Assembly (NCBI RefSeq): GCF_001625195.1 | Contig: NC_054391.1 | Span: 9,376,552-9,440,551 of the forward strand | Source of the DNA: Drechmeria coniospora | Lineage: Eukaryota > Ascomycota > Sordariomycetes > Hypocreales > Ophiocordycipitaceae | Length of the DNA stretch: 64,000 bases | Direction of reading: 5' to 3' | Shown here: in pieces, positions 35,221-46,520 of the stretch | Layout of the letters: every line of letters begins with the position of its first letter | Numbering within the stretch: the stretch's first letter is position 1 | Program-made: the position numbers and the translations under genes | The notes under the pieces: generated by a model | Told to the model about the DNA's origin: nothing | The model's input: the letters and a program-made list of their open reading frames with translations, nothing else | Databases searched by the model: none

Positions 35221-35283
35221 ACGAGTCTGTTTATAAGTGGACACAGTCTCTATATGTAAACTAGAATAATAGGATATACCCTA

Positions 35284-35960
35284 CTGTAACGGATGCTCCA
35301 AGCGTCCTAAGGGGGTTCTGCTTCTTAGGTAGTAAGTCAGGTATGACGTAGAACAGTATGTCAAGCAAGAGTCCGTCAAGAAGCTTTGCACTTTTCAATT
35401 ACAAGGTAATTGCTTAGATTGATCAATGAAGAACTGAACTAGCTAGTGGTAATGACTGTCATATATACATGTTCATTCCTTCATTTGGATTGCCTTGCTC
35501 GCCTTGCTTGCCTTGCTTGCCTTTCTCAGCTTGCTTAGTGGTGATCATGGTGATTATACAGAGCGTGATGATCCAGTAGTCCTTGCTCGCCTTGCTCACC
35601 TTGCTTAACTTGCTTAGTAGTGATCATGGTGATCATACAGAGCGTAGTAATGCAGTGGACTGTAACGGATGCTCCAAGCGTCCTAAGGGGATCCTGCTTC
35701 TTAGGTAGTAAGTCAGGTATGACATAGAACAGTATGTCAAGCAAAAGTCCGTTAAGAAGCTTTGCACTTCCCAATTACAAGGTAATTGCTTAGATTGATC
35801 AATGAAGAACTGACCTAGCTAGTGGTAATGACTGTCCTATATACATGTTCATTCCTTCATTTGGATTGCCTTGCTCGCCTTGCTTGCCTTGCTCGCCTTG
35901 CTCAGCTTGCTTAGTGGTAATCATGGTGATCATACAGAACGTGGTGATCTAGTAGTCCTT
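35284..35960. repeat. Tandem duplication, 376-bp unit, about 1.8 copies
   Basis: CTGTAACGGATGCTCCAAGCG starts at 35284 and again at 35660, and the units differ at only a few bases. Each holds a CCTTGCTYGCCTTGCTTGCC short-repeat tract. No coding content is supported. Confidence 0.85.
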
Positions 35961-36535
35961 GCTTACCTTATCCTATACTTCCTGGTATGGATATAGTGAG
36001 CGCGCAAAGGGCACGTGATAGGGTCACCTTTACGCATAGTTACCCTGCGTCTTACGGGCTTGTTAAGTAGGCTGGCTCCTCCAGCTATGGTTGGTTCGTA
36101 ACACCTACTTGATCCGAGGAAGAGAAGGGAATCAATCAATTCACTCAATCCATACATCCATATCTCCAATACTTTCGACAGTAACAGAAGTTATAGTATT
36201 TTATCTACAAAACTTGTAACAATTAGATCAACAGTACTGGGTAGAACAACAGAAAGCCAATTTGTTTATTGCTGACTGGTCCTATATTATAGCTGTATAA
36301 TTGCGAATATATTGTTATGATGTTAGGCTTTGCCTAACGGAGTTATGTCATAGGATTGGGTCACGTGCCCTAGCACGCGACACATACACCATGGCTAAGC
36401 GGGCATTGGAGTAGGGCTCTGTAGATTTCTTAACAGCTTTTCCCGACCATTGGATACTGGCAGTACTAGTGACTCCATAACATTTAAGAAATCTCCCTTT
36501 ATCGCAGCAAGCAGTAGGCCGCAGACTATTGAACA
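35961..36535. other. Gene-free spacer
   Basis: Has the tail of a third dispersed-repeat copy (about 36120-36215; shares TTTCGACAGTAACAGAAG with 31965-31985) and a short inverted repeat TAGGCTTTGCCTA (36323-36335). It then leads into the gag remnant. No gene recognised. Confidence 0.45.
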
Positions 36536-37703
36536 ATGGATCATTACGATAACAACGCACCGCCTAGCGAACAATATGCTACCACTGTCCAGGTGCCAAT
36601 CGAATGGCTTGAAGAGTTCCGGCAGATACGCCAGCAAGTCGCAACATTAGTATAGCAGCAGCACCAAGCGTCCGGGATCAACGCGGACGCCCTTGACTGT
36701 TAATAACGCATCGATACCGCACCAAGTCCGACGAAAACCGTTACCGACAGGAGTACCATACGATGGAGATGAGTCTATATTCGCGGCCTGGAAGATACTT
36801 GTCGCCCACAAGCTGGAATCCGACGGTAAGTTTATCGGTACCAACAAGGACCAGTGGATGTTCGTCTGGCAGAACCTAGCGCCTAAGATCCAGTCTCGCG
36901 TTACAGTATTCTTCGAAGCTGGGCAATTGTACCAGTACGATCCGTTACAGTCCTTGGCCTACCTCGAATCCGTCTTCGCCGACCCTTATCGGGCAGAGAT
37001 CCAGTCTCGCGTTATAGTATTCTTCGAAGCTGGGCAATTGTACCAGTACGATCCGTTACAGTCCTTGGCCTACCTCGAATCCGTCTTCGCCGACCCTTAT
37101 CGGGCAGAGATGGCGCAGACCGAGCTCGAACAACTGGAACAAGCGGGCAATGAGGCATTTGCCGCATTCTACGTACGCTTCGAACAGAAGTTGGCATTGG
37201 CTGGGGGGAGGAATTGGCCTGACGAAATGAAACTCGCCAAGCTGCGTCAGTATCGGGCGCAATATTCCACGAGACAGCTACGAAGCGGCAGCAACTACCT
37301 AGCGCAGTATTGCGGTGGATATTGAGTTATACCGCCCGGAGAAATATTGCGGTCGCCATACCCGTGCAACGGCCCCGATACAACATGGACGAGGACGGCG
37401 ACGGGAATCAACGCAGCAACCGTAGGGCGCCGTCGCCCAGCAACCCAAGGAATAAGGACCGGCCCAGGGCAGGTATCGAGCCAACGCGCGACTTGGGTTC
37501 CCCATAGTACGATGGATGCGCGCAAAGAGGAGGGCTCTTGTTTACGCCGCGGATCCAAGCGGCATTTTGTCAAGGATTGCAAGATGCGGCCTGCGGCGCG
37601 ACCGGAACACAGCCCATCCATACATTGGCTGGATACAGAGCGGGAAAACGCGCAGGAGGGATTCTTAGACCAGCTCTCGGAAAACAATCCGCCGCCGCCC
37701 TGA
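36536..37703 (+). pseudogene. Gypsy gag remnant (G1-related) with 37-residue internal duplication
   Basis: A start-like MDHYDNNAPPSEQYA at 36536 runs into TAG at the codon after QVATLV, where CAG is likely original. A shifted frame (36693-37325) then gives a gag capsid-like tract with W...AHKLESDGKFIGTNKDQW and ELEQAGNEAFAAFYVRFEQKL. A third frame (37347-37703) carries CLRRGSKRHFVKDC, a CCHC knuckle whose second Cys has become Arg. Bases 36888-36998 and 36999-37109 are a 111-bp perfect-but-one tandem duplication. Pol is absent. The DNA is far less decayed than G1. Confidence 0.7.
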
Positions 37704-37720
37704 GTCTCGTACGGGGGCAA

Positions 37721-37990
37721 TGTGACGATGTCGTACATGATCGAATGAGTCATTGGAATATCAGCCCCGACGGTGTGCGTCACGATCTCAGATAATCTGT
37801 CGTACATCGTCGTCTTTTCTTGCCTACCCTACACTCTGCAGTACGTATTACGTAATGCACAGCAACCACCCTATATACACATCTTCACCCATTCCCATAC
37901 GTATCGTTCTCTTTCCCTTTTCTTCCTCCTTGGTTCGAAAATTCTACAGTCTTTGTACATACTGCCTTCTTGCCAGTCCGCATCGTGACA
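37721..37990 (+). repeat. LTR related to G1, flanked by GGCAA on both sides
   Basis: Starts TGTGACGATGTCGTAC and ends CATCGTGACA, 270 bp. It shares TTGGTTCGAAAATTCTACAG and neighbouring blocks with the G1 LTRs. GGCAA occurs at 37716-37720 and 37991-37995. That fits a solo LTR with TSD. Alternatively it is the 3' LTR of the gag remnant just upstream, where GGGGGCAA would be the end of a purine tract and the match is chance. Confidence 0.8.
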
Positions 37991-38769
37991 GGCAAGATGG
38001 CACAGACAAGGACCAAGGTGGAAGGCGAAAGCGTTGGAGGGATCAGCTTCACGAAATCGAGGCGCGGCTGGACAGGCCGCCGCCGTTCCTTATGCCAACG
38101 CTTATAAATTCCACCCGCTTCTCGACTGTTATAGCGCAATTGGCGAACGTATTAACTCGTATCTCTGCTAATGATGCCTCCTGCGACGACTATAGTTCTA
38201 GTTCTGTTCTCTACCAAGGACTAAAGACAATCCCCCTGCATACAAGTGCACTGTAATTCCCCTGGCCTACTCTCAAGTACGAACACCACTGCCTGCCCAT
38301 GTGCCAGGCACCACATCATCGTACAATGCGGCAACGATCGATGAAACCAAACGATCCATGGTGAGCGGGCGCGTCGTCACTTGGCCCCCTTATTCCAGAG
38401 CTCATGACATCCATTCGATTCGCCGCAGTTGTTCGCAGCTGGCCGATGGAAGCGAGGCTGACAAAAGTAGAGTGCGGGGCAGGCACGTGAGGCTCGAGCT
38501 CGTCCACGTCCTGTGATGCTTTGCATCTCTTCATCCTACAAGCAACAGCACAGCCCTCATCACTCACTCCATCGACATTTTTGCTTCATCGTTCGCAATG
38601 CCTGGTCTGGACTGGACCTTGGAAGAACTAGCCTAATGCCTAGACCAATCTTCGTCGGCCTGCTGCCATCTAACCCATTGATCAGACAACTGCTCACCGC
38701 CTGTCCTGGTTCCTCCGTTTCGCCATCAACTCTGTCCTGCTCTGCATCTCGCCCTACATTGCGGCAACG
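37991..38769. other. Gene-free stretch before the kinase-like gene
   Basis: Short frames exist on both strands but none is recognisable. The last part (from about 38700) may encode the missing N-lobe of the kinase-like protein (LRFAINSVLLCISPYIAATVLLEAG, reading into 38770). Confidence 0.4.
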
Positions 38770-39504
38770 GTGTTACTCGAGGCAGGAGATGGGTGCCTGC
38801 GTCACGAGCAAAAGATGTTTGAATTGCTCGATGCATCAGAATGCCCACACGTCATCCGATCCTTGTTCCGCCGTGTTGACATCACCTTTCTCGAATGGAT
38901 GGGCAATGGCACACTTTACGACTGGTTGAGCATCAACAAGCCTTGGCCGATTCTGCAATGGATGCTGCAGCCATCATGCACAGCCGCTTGCTTGGAGGCT
39001 CTGGGTTATGCTCACGGTAATATCAACCCACAAAAGATGCTGCTCAATGTCCATGACGAGGTCAAGCTGATTGATTTTGACCATTCACCTGGCGTCGTCG
39101 GCGATGCGCTCGACGTTGGCTACGAACCCCATGTCCGACAACACAGAGAGGTCATCGATGGCATCTACGGGAATGCCGGTTCCGTCACGGAGCAGTTTGC
39201 TCTAGGTTCCGTCACGGAGCAGTTCGCTCTAGGTTCCGTCACGGAGCAGTTTGTTCTAGGTTCCATCATTTGGTACATTACACGCGGCTCTGAGCTGTAC
39301 TCTTACCTCGAGGGACCCGACAAAATAGACCGCCTGCTTGATGGCGTCGTTCCCACGACCGACCCGCAAGATGCTGTCGATGAAATCATTCGACACTGTT
39401 GGAATGGCACTACCGTCGCATTGCAGATCTTGTCGACGATATCAAAGGCGTGTCGGGATTGGGAGCACAAGTGCAACCAGTCCGTCCTTCAAATGGGCAT
39501 GTGA
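38770..39504 (+). pseudogene. Protein-kinase-like gene, probably inactive
   Basis: The open frame gives VLLEAGDGCLRHEQKMFELL, then a C-lobe with HGNINPQKMLL (HRDLKP..N loop), LIDFDH (in place of DFG) and GSVTEQFALGS, followed by helices. This resembles the expanded kinase-like families of filamentous fungi. The catalytic Asp is Asn (HGN). No N-lobe glycine loop or clear catalytic Lys is seen. The GSVTEQFAL segment occurs three times as a perfect-length 27-bp tandem (39178-39258), an expansion in the activation-segment region. At about 39405 the protein frame shifts: the neighbouring frame continues HYRRIADLVDDIKGVSGLG, as expected of the family tail. One base is missing there. A decayed gene or an unusual pseudokinase. 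Confidence 0.6.
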
Positions 39505-40719
39505 CACAAGGCGGCTATGTGCAAGGTATTACGCCATGGCGAAGCCGTCTCGTGCCCTCGCCGAGAACATCGAGGGAGGGGAGATCCTTCGTATGAGGGG
39601 GCAAGGCCATGACGAGAGTCCGGCACCAGCCCCGTACTTCCGAAGCATCTTGGAAAAGCCAGGAAGCGTGCTGGCGGCCTGGATATTTTGAAATGCAACA
39701 CGGTGATGGACCTGACTTGAAGTGGAAGCATGGAAAGCCAATGCAGACGGGCAGGGGTCCGTCGTGGCTGGCCGGCTGGAACCGAATCCATGCACTGTCA
39801 GACAATGATTACAGGGTAGGATAGTTAGAGGCAGAGTGAGGAAGTCTGGGTGCCCGCAGTCAGGGCGGTAGCATCTAGTTGCAAGTAGCCGTAGGACTGG
39901 TGCTGGGGCGGTGCAAGTAGTTGTTGATCTCTGAGGAGTCCCTCTTCCTCTTGCGAGAACTGTTTCCTAGCCGGTTGTATTGTCGGCAGCCTAGTCACAT
40001 GACCCGTATATGTCTCCTGACGGCACTCCTTTCCTAACGAGCCCGCTATAATAAACAATAGAATACTTACGGAGAATACTTACGGAGTACGGAGTGCATG
40101 TACAAGTATTATTAGTTCTCAAACCCCAGCAGCGAGTAATTCTAGAAACTACTTGTATACTTGTTGCTATATCGCTGCTAATATGCTTAATAATAGTTCC
40201 AACTCCATATTAATTATTTAGTTGTACGGAGTATTCCGTACTGAGACATTCCGAGGGCCGAAAGAGTGGGGCGTGGCTATAGATTATAGTACCCTCTAGA
40301 GACTAGTTAAGTTCTATTTCCGCAGCCTTATATAAGTATGCCCAAGTACTAGCGGCGCTTGGCCACTTTCCTTTTAAAGTCCGTCCTGTTTATTCATTCA
40401 ACTATTATTATACAGAAATGCGCTCAGTATTCCGTACATGCACTGTACAAGTATAGGCTATTACTTTGTGTTTTTTTTAACAGTTTTCTACACTGAAGCG
40501 AATAGGTGAAATCTGCAGCTGTTATTTTTGAAAGTTATTGTTAAAAGTTATTATAAAAAGTTATTGTTACTTTTTTTTCACTGCTAGACAAGCTGATGTC
40601 ATCGACATTGACAATGCTGTGCTTACCTACGCATGTCACGTGCACATCCAACGAACCTCCTCTCACAGTCCTTCACCGCCATCGGCTTCCTTCCTGCTAC
40701 CCAGCCTCACGACGACCTG
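39505..40719. other. Gene-free boundary region
   Basis: 39505-39830 has overlapping meaningless frames. 40060-40560 is AT-rich with several TACGGAGTA/TCCGTAC motifs. It then becomes the promoter of the dehydrogenase gene. No gene supported. Confidence 0.5.
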
Positions 40720-41877
40720 ATGACTGTCCCCTCCAAGACCAAGCAGTGGACGACGGCGTTCGATGGTGTCGATAAGCTCCAGCTCGGCGAAGCAGACGTT
40801 CCCGAGCCAAAGGCCGGCGAAGTCCTGGTCCGCATCGAAGCCGTGAGCCTGAATTACCGTGACGTCGAGGGTACCGTCGCCACGTCGCTCGGGGGCCGGA
40901 TCGGCTGAGATGCTGACCAACGGGCAGTCTGCAGAGGTGCCTACAACCAGCCGCCCTCGCCCCTCGCCCCGGCCGCGCCCCTCGTTCCATGCTCCGACAT
41001 GTGCGGAACCGTCATCGTCTCCTCCGAGCCCCTCTTGCCACCCGGCACCCGCGTCGTGTCCGTCTTTCTGCAGCTTCATCTCGCCGGCCCGCTCGCCGAG
41101 CACCATCTCTCCTCGAGCCTCGGCCACCCGCTGCCTGGCGTCCTCACCCAGCACCGCCTCTTCCGTGCCGAGTCCCTCGTCCGGACGCCAGTTCATCTCT
41201 CGGCCGAGGAAGCCTCCTGCCTACCCCTCGCCGCCGTCACCGCCTGGGCAGGCCTGAGCTGGCAGAACCCCCTCGGCCGGCCACTCTCTTGTGACGGCAA
41301 CGAGACGGTGCTCTTCCAGGGCACCGGCGCCGTGTCCCTCGCTGGCTTGCAAATCGCCCGCGCCGCCGGCTTCCGAACCATCATCACCTCCTCCTCGGAC
41401 GCCCAGCTGCGGCGCGCCCGGGACGCCGGCGTCGATTGTGCCATCAACCACCGTACCCACTGGGAATGGCGGGAGCCCGTCCTCGCCGCCACCCAAGGCC
41501 GCGGCGCCGACGTCATCTTCGACACCGGCCGCGGCCGCACCCTTCGCAAGGCCTTTGAGACCGTCGCCTTTGGTGGCGTCATCAACTGCATAGGCTACCG
41601 CTCCGGCGAAGATCGAGAGGACGTCGACGGCGACAAACCGCCCCGGCTGCAGCGGCTCGACGTCGACGAGCTCGCCCTGAGTCGGAGCGTCACCCTCCGT
41701 GCCGTCGTCGACGGCGGCAAGGACCAATTCGAAGAGATGCTCCGCTTCTACGACCGGCACCAGATCAAGCCATTCGTCGCCAAGGTCTTCCCCTTTGCCC
41801 ACGCCAAGGAGGCACTTCAGAGTCTCGCCGAGGGGGAGGAACACTTTGGCAAGGTCGTCATCAAGATGACCGAGTAG
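40720..41877 (+). CDS. Medium-chain dehydrogenase/reductase (zinc-type alcohol dehydrogenase-like)
   Basis: Model: join(40720..40870, 40937..41877), 363 residues, close to the usual 330-350 of the family. The 66-nt intron has GTACCG...CTGCAGAG with a GCTGAC branch site. Splicing restores NYRDVEGAYNQPP...LVPCSDMCG, typical of these enzymes, where the unspliced frame would stop. The N-terminal part is the GroES-like catalytic domain. The Rossmann nucleotide site is QGTGAVSLAGLQIARAAG at about residue 180, and the C-terminus has the substrate-domain helix KPFVAKVFPFAHAKEAL. An NAD(P)H-dependent oxidoreductase is expected; the substrate cannot be predicted. An in-frame upstream ATG at 40633 would add 29 residues. 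Convergent with the EDC4 gene. Confidence 0.85.
40871..40936 (+). other. Intron of the dehydrogenase gene
   Basis: 66 nt. Donor GTACCG, branch-like GCTGAC at 40912-40917, acceptor CAGAG at 40932-40936. Removing it joins GAG-G to GT-GCC-TAC in frame; retaining it gives TGA at 40906. Confidence 0.75.
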
Positions 41878-42327
41878 CGGACTGCGCCCCTCGTGGACCG
41901 TGGTAGGACGCGTACTTGTAGATGCCATGCATGGCAGGACGGGACAAAACGCGCACCGCCTGGTTGCTACCGAACACGCTTTTCTGCACTATGTGAATGA
42001 AATGGACAATGACATCAACAAGCCTCGCCCTGCCCTCGTCGGCCTTGACCGTCAGAGGTCTCCGGCGTGCACGACGAGGAGCAGGACAAGTGCTTTCCCG
42101 CGCTTTGTACACCCTTTCGACGTCGAGCCTCACGCGGCTCGAACCTGCCCGACGGGAAAGCAGCGCATCGCTCGGCCGTCAGAGAACACGTCCTCGTGGG
42201 ACATCTGCCTGGACATCTGCCTGGACATCTGCCTGCGTCCGCAAAACACGACAAAACGATCGACCGGTAATCGCCCAACTCCGAGCTCAACAATGCGCAA
42301 AATTCATCACCTTCCCGACACGCCCGC
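41878..42327. other. Convergent intergenic region
   Basis: Shared 3' region of the dehydrogenase (+) and EDC4-like (-) genes. Contains a 12-bp tandem, ACATCTGCCTGG, three times (about 42199-42236). No gene supported. Confidence 0.5.
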
Positions 42328-45300
42328 CTACTCGTAACGCTGCGGCGCCACAAAGGACTCGAGAATGTGCTTCGACGATCGCACGATCCACTCAATCTTG
42401 CCCTTGTCGACGTTGGCCAGGAACGGGTCGAGGGGGTACCCGTCGTTGTAGCCCGCAATCAGCGGCTGGAGGCGGCCGACGAGAAGCTGCATCGTCTGCG
42501 ACGCGCTCTTCATCACCTCTCCAAAGCCCTGGCCTTCCCAGTCCTGTCGTCGGGTCAGCGTCGGCGCGTCGCTCCAAGGTGGGAGGGGGGGGATGCTCAC
42601 GTAGGATGGGATGCTGTCGCCAAAGGAGCGCACCGCCATCTCGATCCAGTCAATCTCCTGCTTGAGCCGCGGGTTGGGCTTCAGGTCCTTGGAGATGGTC
42701 GCGATGACGACCAGCAGCAGCAGCGGCGACAAGTTGTCGAACCTGCTCGGCGGGTAGACGCTGAGGCACCGTCGGAAAATCTCCACCTCGTGACCGCTCT
42801 GGATCCACTGGATCATGGCATCCTGCAGCCGGCCTTCCTGGATGGCCTTCTCGATGGTGTGGATTCGCTGCGCGAGCTCCAGCTCGGCTTCGCCGTCGCT
42901 CTTGTTCATCTGGTGGGCAAAGGCTCCGGCCAAGGCGCTGATGCTCGGGGCCCCGACGTGGTCGGACTGCGTGCTCGTCACCGGCTGGGACCCGCGCGCG
43001 TACTGCGAGCTGTTTGCGAACGGCGGCTGGCTGACGGGTTGGCTGGCCGCGAAGCTGCCGCGGTGGCTCGTCACGCCGCCGCCGGCCATGATGCCGCCGC
43101 CGCCGTACCCCTGGCTGACGCTGCCACGGGGCGCCGTGGGGGGGCCCTGGGAAGCGCCCGGAAGCTCGTGCACGGGCTGCTGCTTCAGCTTCTGCAGCTC
43201 GGCCTGGAGAGACGACTGGGAAGCGGCCATGGCGGAGACCATGTCCGTCAGGCGACCGACGTACGCCAGCAGCTGGTCGACCTTGGCCGCGTCGGCGGCG
43301 TGCTGGGCCTTCATCTGATCAAACTGCTCCTGATACTGCTGGTGGAGCTCGCCAGCGACGCGCTGGGCGCTCTGGCCGGCGATGTTGGCAAAGGACGGCG
43401 CCAGCCTCTGGCCGAGCGTCGCGAGCACCTCCTGCTGCAGCCCCGTCGAGACGGCGGAGCCAACGCGGTCGGAGATGGCGTTGACAAAGTCGGCCGACCG
43501 GAGCGAGCGGCCGAGCGCGTGAGGCAGGGAGCTCTGAATCTCCTTCTGGACGGCCGCGGCGACGTGTGGCTGCAGCTTGTTCTGGAGCATGTCTGTCACG
43601 GCCCTGCCCGCGTGGTCGCCGACGGCGGGGATGACGAGCTCGGTGAACTGGTGGTGGATCAGGGACTCGAGCACCTTTTGCGTGTTCTCGTTGAGGACCT
43701 CGGAGACCATGTCGAGGAGCTTGAGCTGGTGCTTGTTGAAGTTCTCGTCCCTAACGCGCGCTCCATCGTCAATCTTGCCGTGCAGGTTCCTGAGCGACGA
43801 CTTGAGCGCGTCGGCCACCGTCGTCGACAGGCGCGCCTCCATGGCGGCCATGGCAGAGTCGAGCAGGTCCGACGGCACGCCGTTGGCGACGGCATCCGCT
43901 CCCTTGGCGCCCTCGGCGCGGCCGGGATGACCCGCCGTCCGGTTGGCGCCCGAGGTTCCGTTGGCCGCGGCGGGCTCGGCCTCCTTGGTCCTTCGCTTGC
44001 GAGACTTCCTCTCCGGCTTCTCCGCCTGGTTCTCCTTGGCCGACTGCACCGGCGTGTCCGTCCCCCTGGAGTCGCTCTTGCTGATCCTGACGGGCGTCGC
44101 CGACTCGGCTCCTCGCTGACCGAGGCCCTCGACGGGCGTCGGCGTCGACCGCACGAGCGACTCCTTGGGCGGGCCGCGGGTCGCGGCCCAGGCCGGCGCC
44201 GCCTCGGCCGACGCCGCCGTCGTCTCCTGCTGGGGCGCCTTGAGCTTGGAGACGGTGACGACCTTTTCCTTGACGGCGTCGACGGGCTCGAGGACCTTGT
44301 TGTCCCTGGACCAGCCGAGCTCGCCCTGCCGGATGAGGAGGCAGGCGACGCCCTTGGAGTGCATGGCGTAGAGCTCAAACAGCGTCGGCTCGTCGACGTC
44401 CTGCACCATGGCGGGGTTGCAGAGGATGTCGAGGCTGCGGATGACGCCCCGGTTGGCGAAGGAGTACTCGCGGACGCCGCTGATGACGGCCGTGCTGTCG
44501 GGCTGGGGCAGGGACGGGTCCTGGGCGACGAGCCGGCGGACGTACTCGGCCTGCGACACGCTCTTGAGGTTGTACTTGGGCGCCGAGAGGTGGGCGAGGT
44601 AGATGGAGTTTCGCGTCGGGTGGCCGACGACGAGCATGCCGCTCGACGGGTGGTACATGACGCTGCAGACGGCGTCCGACTCCTGGCCGTGGGGGAGGTT
44701 GAACTCTTGCACGGGCTTCCCGAGGGCGAGATCCCAGAGCTGGAGGGTGTGGTTCTGCTTCATGCCGACAATCATGTACCGCAGGGCGCATCGCTTCTGG
44801 TACGGGCGCTGCTTGTCGAGCAGCAGCACCGACGTGGGCCAGGCCTTGTCGCCCTCGGGCGTGCTCGCGAGCGACATGATGGGCTCCTTGACCTCGAGGG
44901 AGGTGTGGGCCGGCATGGGAGTGCGCGGGTCGGAGCCGTCCTTGACGGCGGCGAGGTCGCCGACGTCCCAGAACTTGACGCGGCCGGCCTTGTCGAGGGA
45001 GACGACGACGGAGTCGTCGGGGCTGAAGATGAAGTCCTTGCCGGCCTTGCCCGTGTTGATCTTGAGCGAGCAGTGCCTCTGCAGGCTGTCGGTGTCGACG
45101 ACGCGGTCGTGGCCGTCCTTGAAGAGGTTGTTCTGCATGATGAACGAGGGCCAGATGAAGCTGATGGACTTGCCGCGGCCGACGGCAAAGTACTCGGGGT
45201 GGACCGTCGACGCCCGCGCTCGCGTCTTCAGGACGCCGCCGGGCACGTCGCCGTCGTGGAAGGCCATGGGAGGCAGGGCGAAGCCGTACTGCTCGAGGTG

Positions 45301-46487
45301 GGCGTCCTCGACGTGGTCCTTGTCGCCGTCCTTGATCTGGACCCAATAGACGGTGCCGCTGATGCCGGTGCCGATGATGGCCTCGCGCTGGAGGCGGGCG
45401 TTGTCGGCGGGCGTCACGGACATGGCGACGTTGAAGATGCGGTCCTTGGTGTCGGTGAAGATCTTGGCGTCCTTGCCGTCGTCCTGGCGGATGACGCGCA
45501 GGCCGCCCTGCTTGGACATGCCGTAGGTCATGTAGGTCTGCGAGGCCGTGTAGAGGTTGCGGTCGATCTGATCAAAGTCCTTCTTGAGACGGGCAATGTC
45601 CATGATGGCGTCGTCGCGGAACAGCGGGCGCGGCTCGGTGGCGTCCCCGTGCAGCGTGATGGCGATCCACGGCTTCATGGGGAAGTTGTAGACGCGCACG
45701 GGCGGCGTCCGCTTCTCGTCGACAACCATGACCTCGTCCTGGTCGGCGCTCTCCCAGCTGTCGGCAACGACGTGACCGTTGCCGTCCGAGGTGGGGGGCG
45801 CCTTTCGGTGACCGCCAAGGGGGGCGTCGGGAGAGTCAGGCTTGGAGCCCCGGGCGAGGCCGGTCCTCGCGTCGTCGTCGACCGTCGGCTTTTCCGCGGC
45901 GGAGACGGAGGCGGCGGCGGAGACGATGGGCTCACGGCGCCACTCCTCGACGTCCGGGCTCGCGGCCTCGGCGGGCGACCGCTCCATGCTCTGCTCGGCC
46001 CGGTCGAGGGCCTCGCGCGCATCCCGATCAGCCTTGCCGGCGAGGTCGTGGACGGCCTCGGCCACCGTCTCCTTGTGCTTCTCGGCGGGCGGAGGGAAGG
46101 TCTCGAACTCGGACGTCGAGGGCGTCTGCTTGACCGAGTGGCGGAGAGACTGGTGGGAATTCAGCGACGAGGAGCGGTCGACATTCCTCGCGGCGCAGCC
46201 AGGCGGGCTCGTCATCGGGCTGCCGTCGCTGCCCGGACGAGACGGGTCAAGGTGGCCGCCGCCGGCGGCGGGCGAAGCGTGGCCGTTTTTGAGAATCTTG
46301 ACGTCGCCGGCGCCGCCGTTCCGGGGGGACGAGCGGTGGTCGAGGGAGCCGAGGGGCTGCGTCTGGGTGAAGGAGAAGGAGCTGACGTTGGACGCCGGAT
46401 GGGGCACCTGGGCGAAGGACTCGGACGAAGTCTGGTGCTGCTGCGGCTGGTAGTGCTGCTGCGGCTGATAGGGAAGCTGGTAATGTC

Positions 46488-46520
<33 letters not shown>

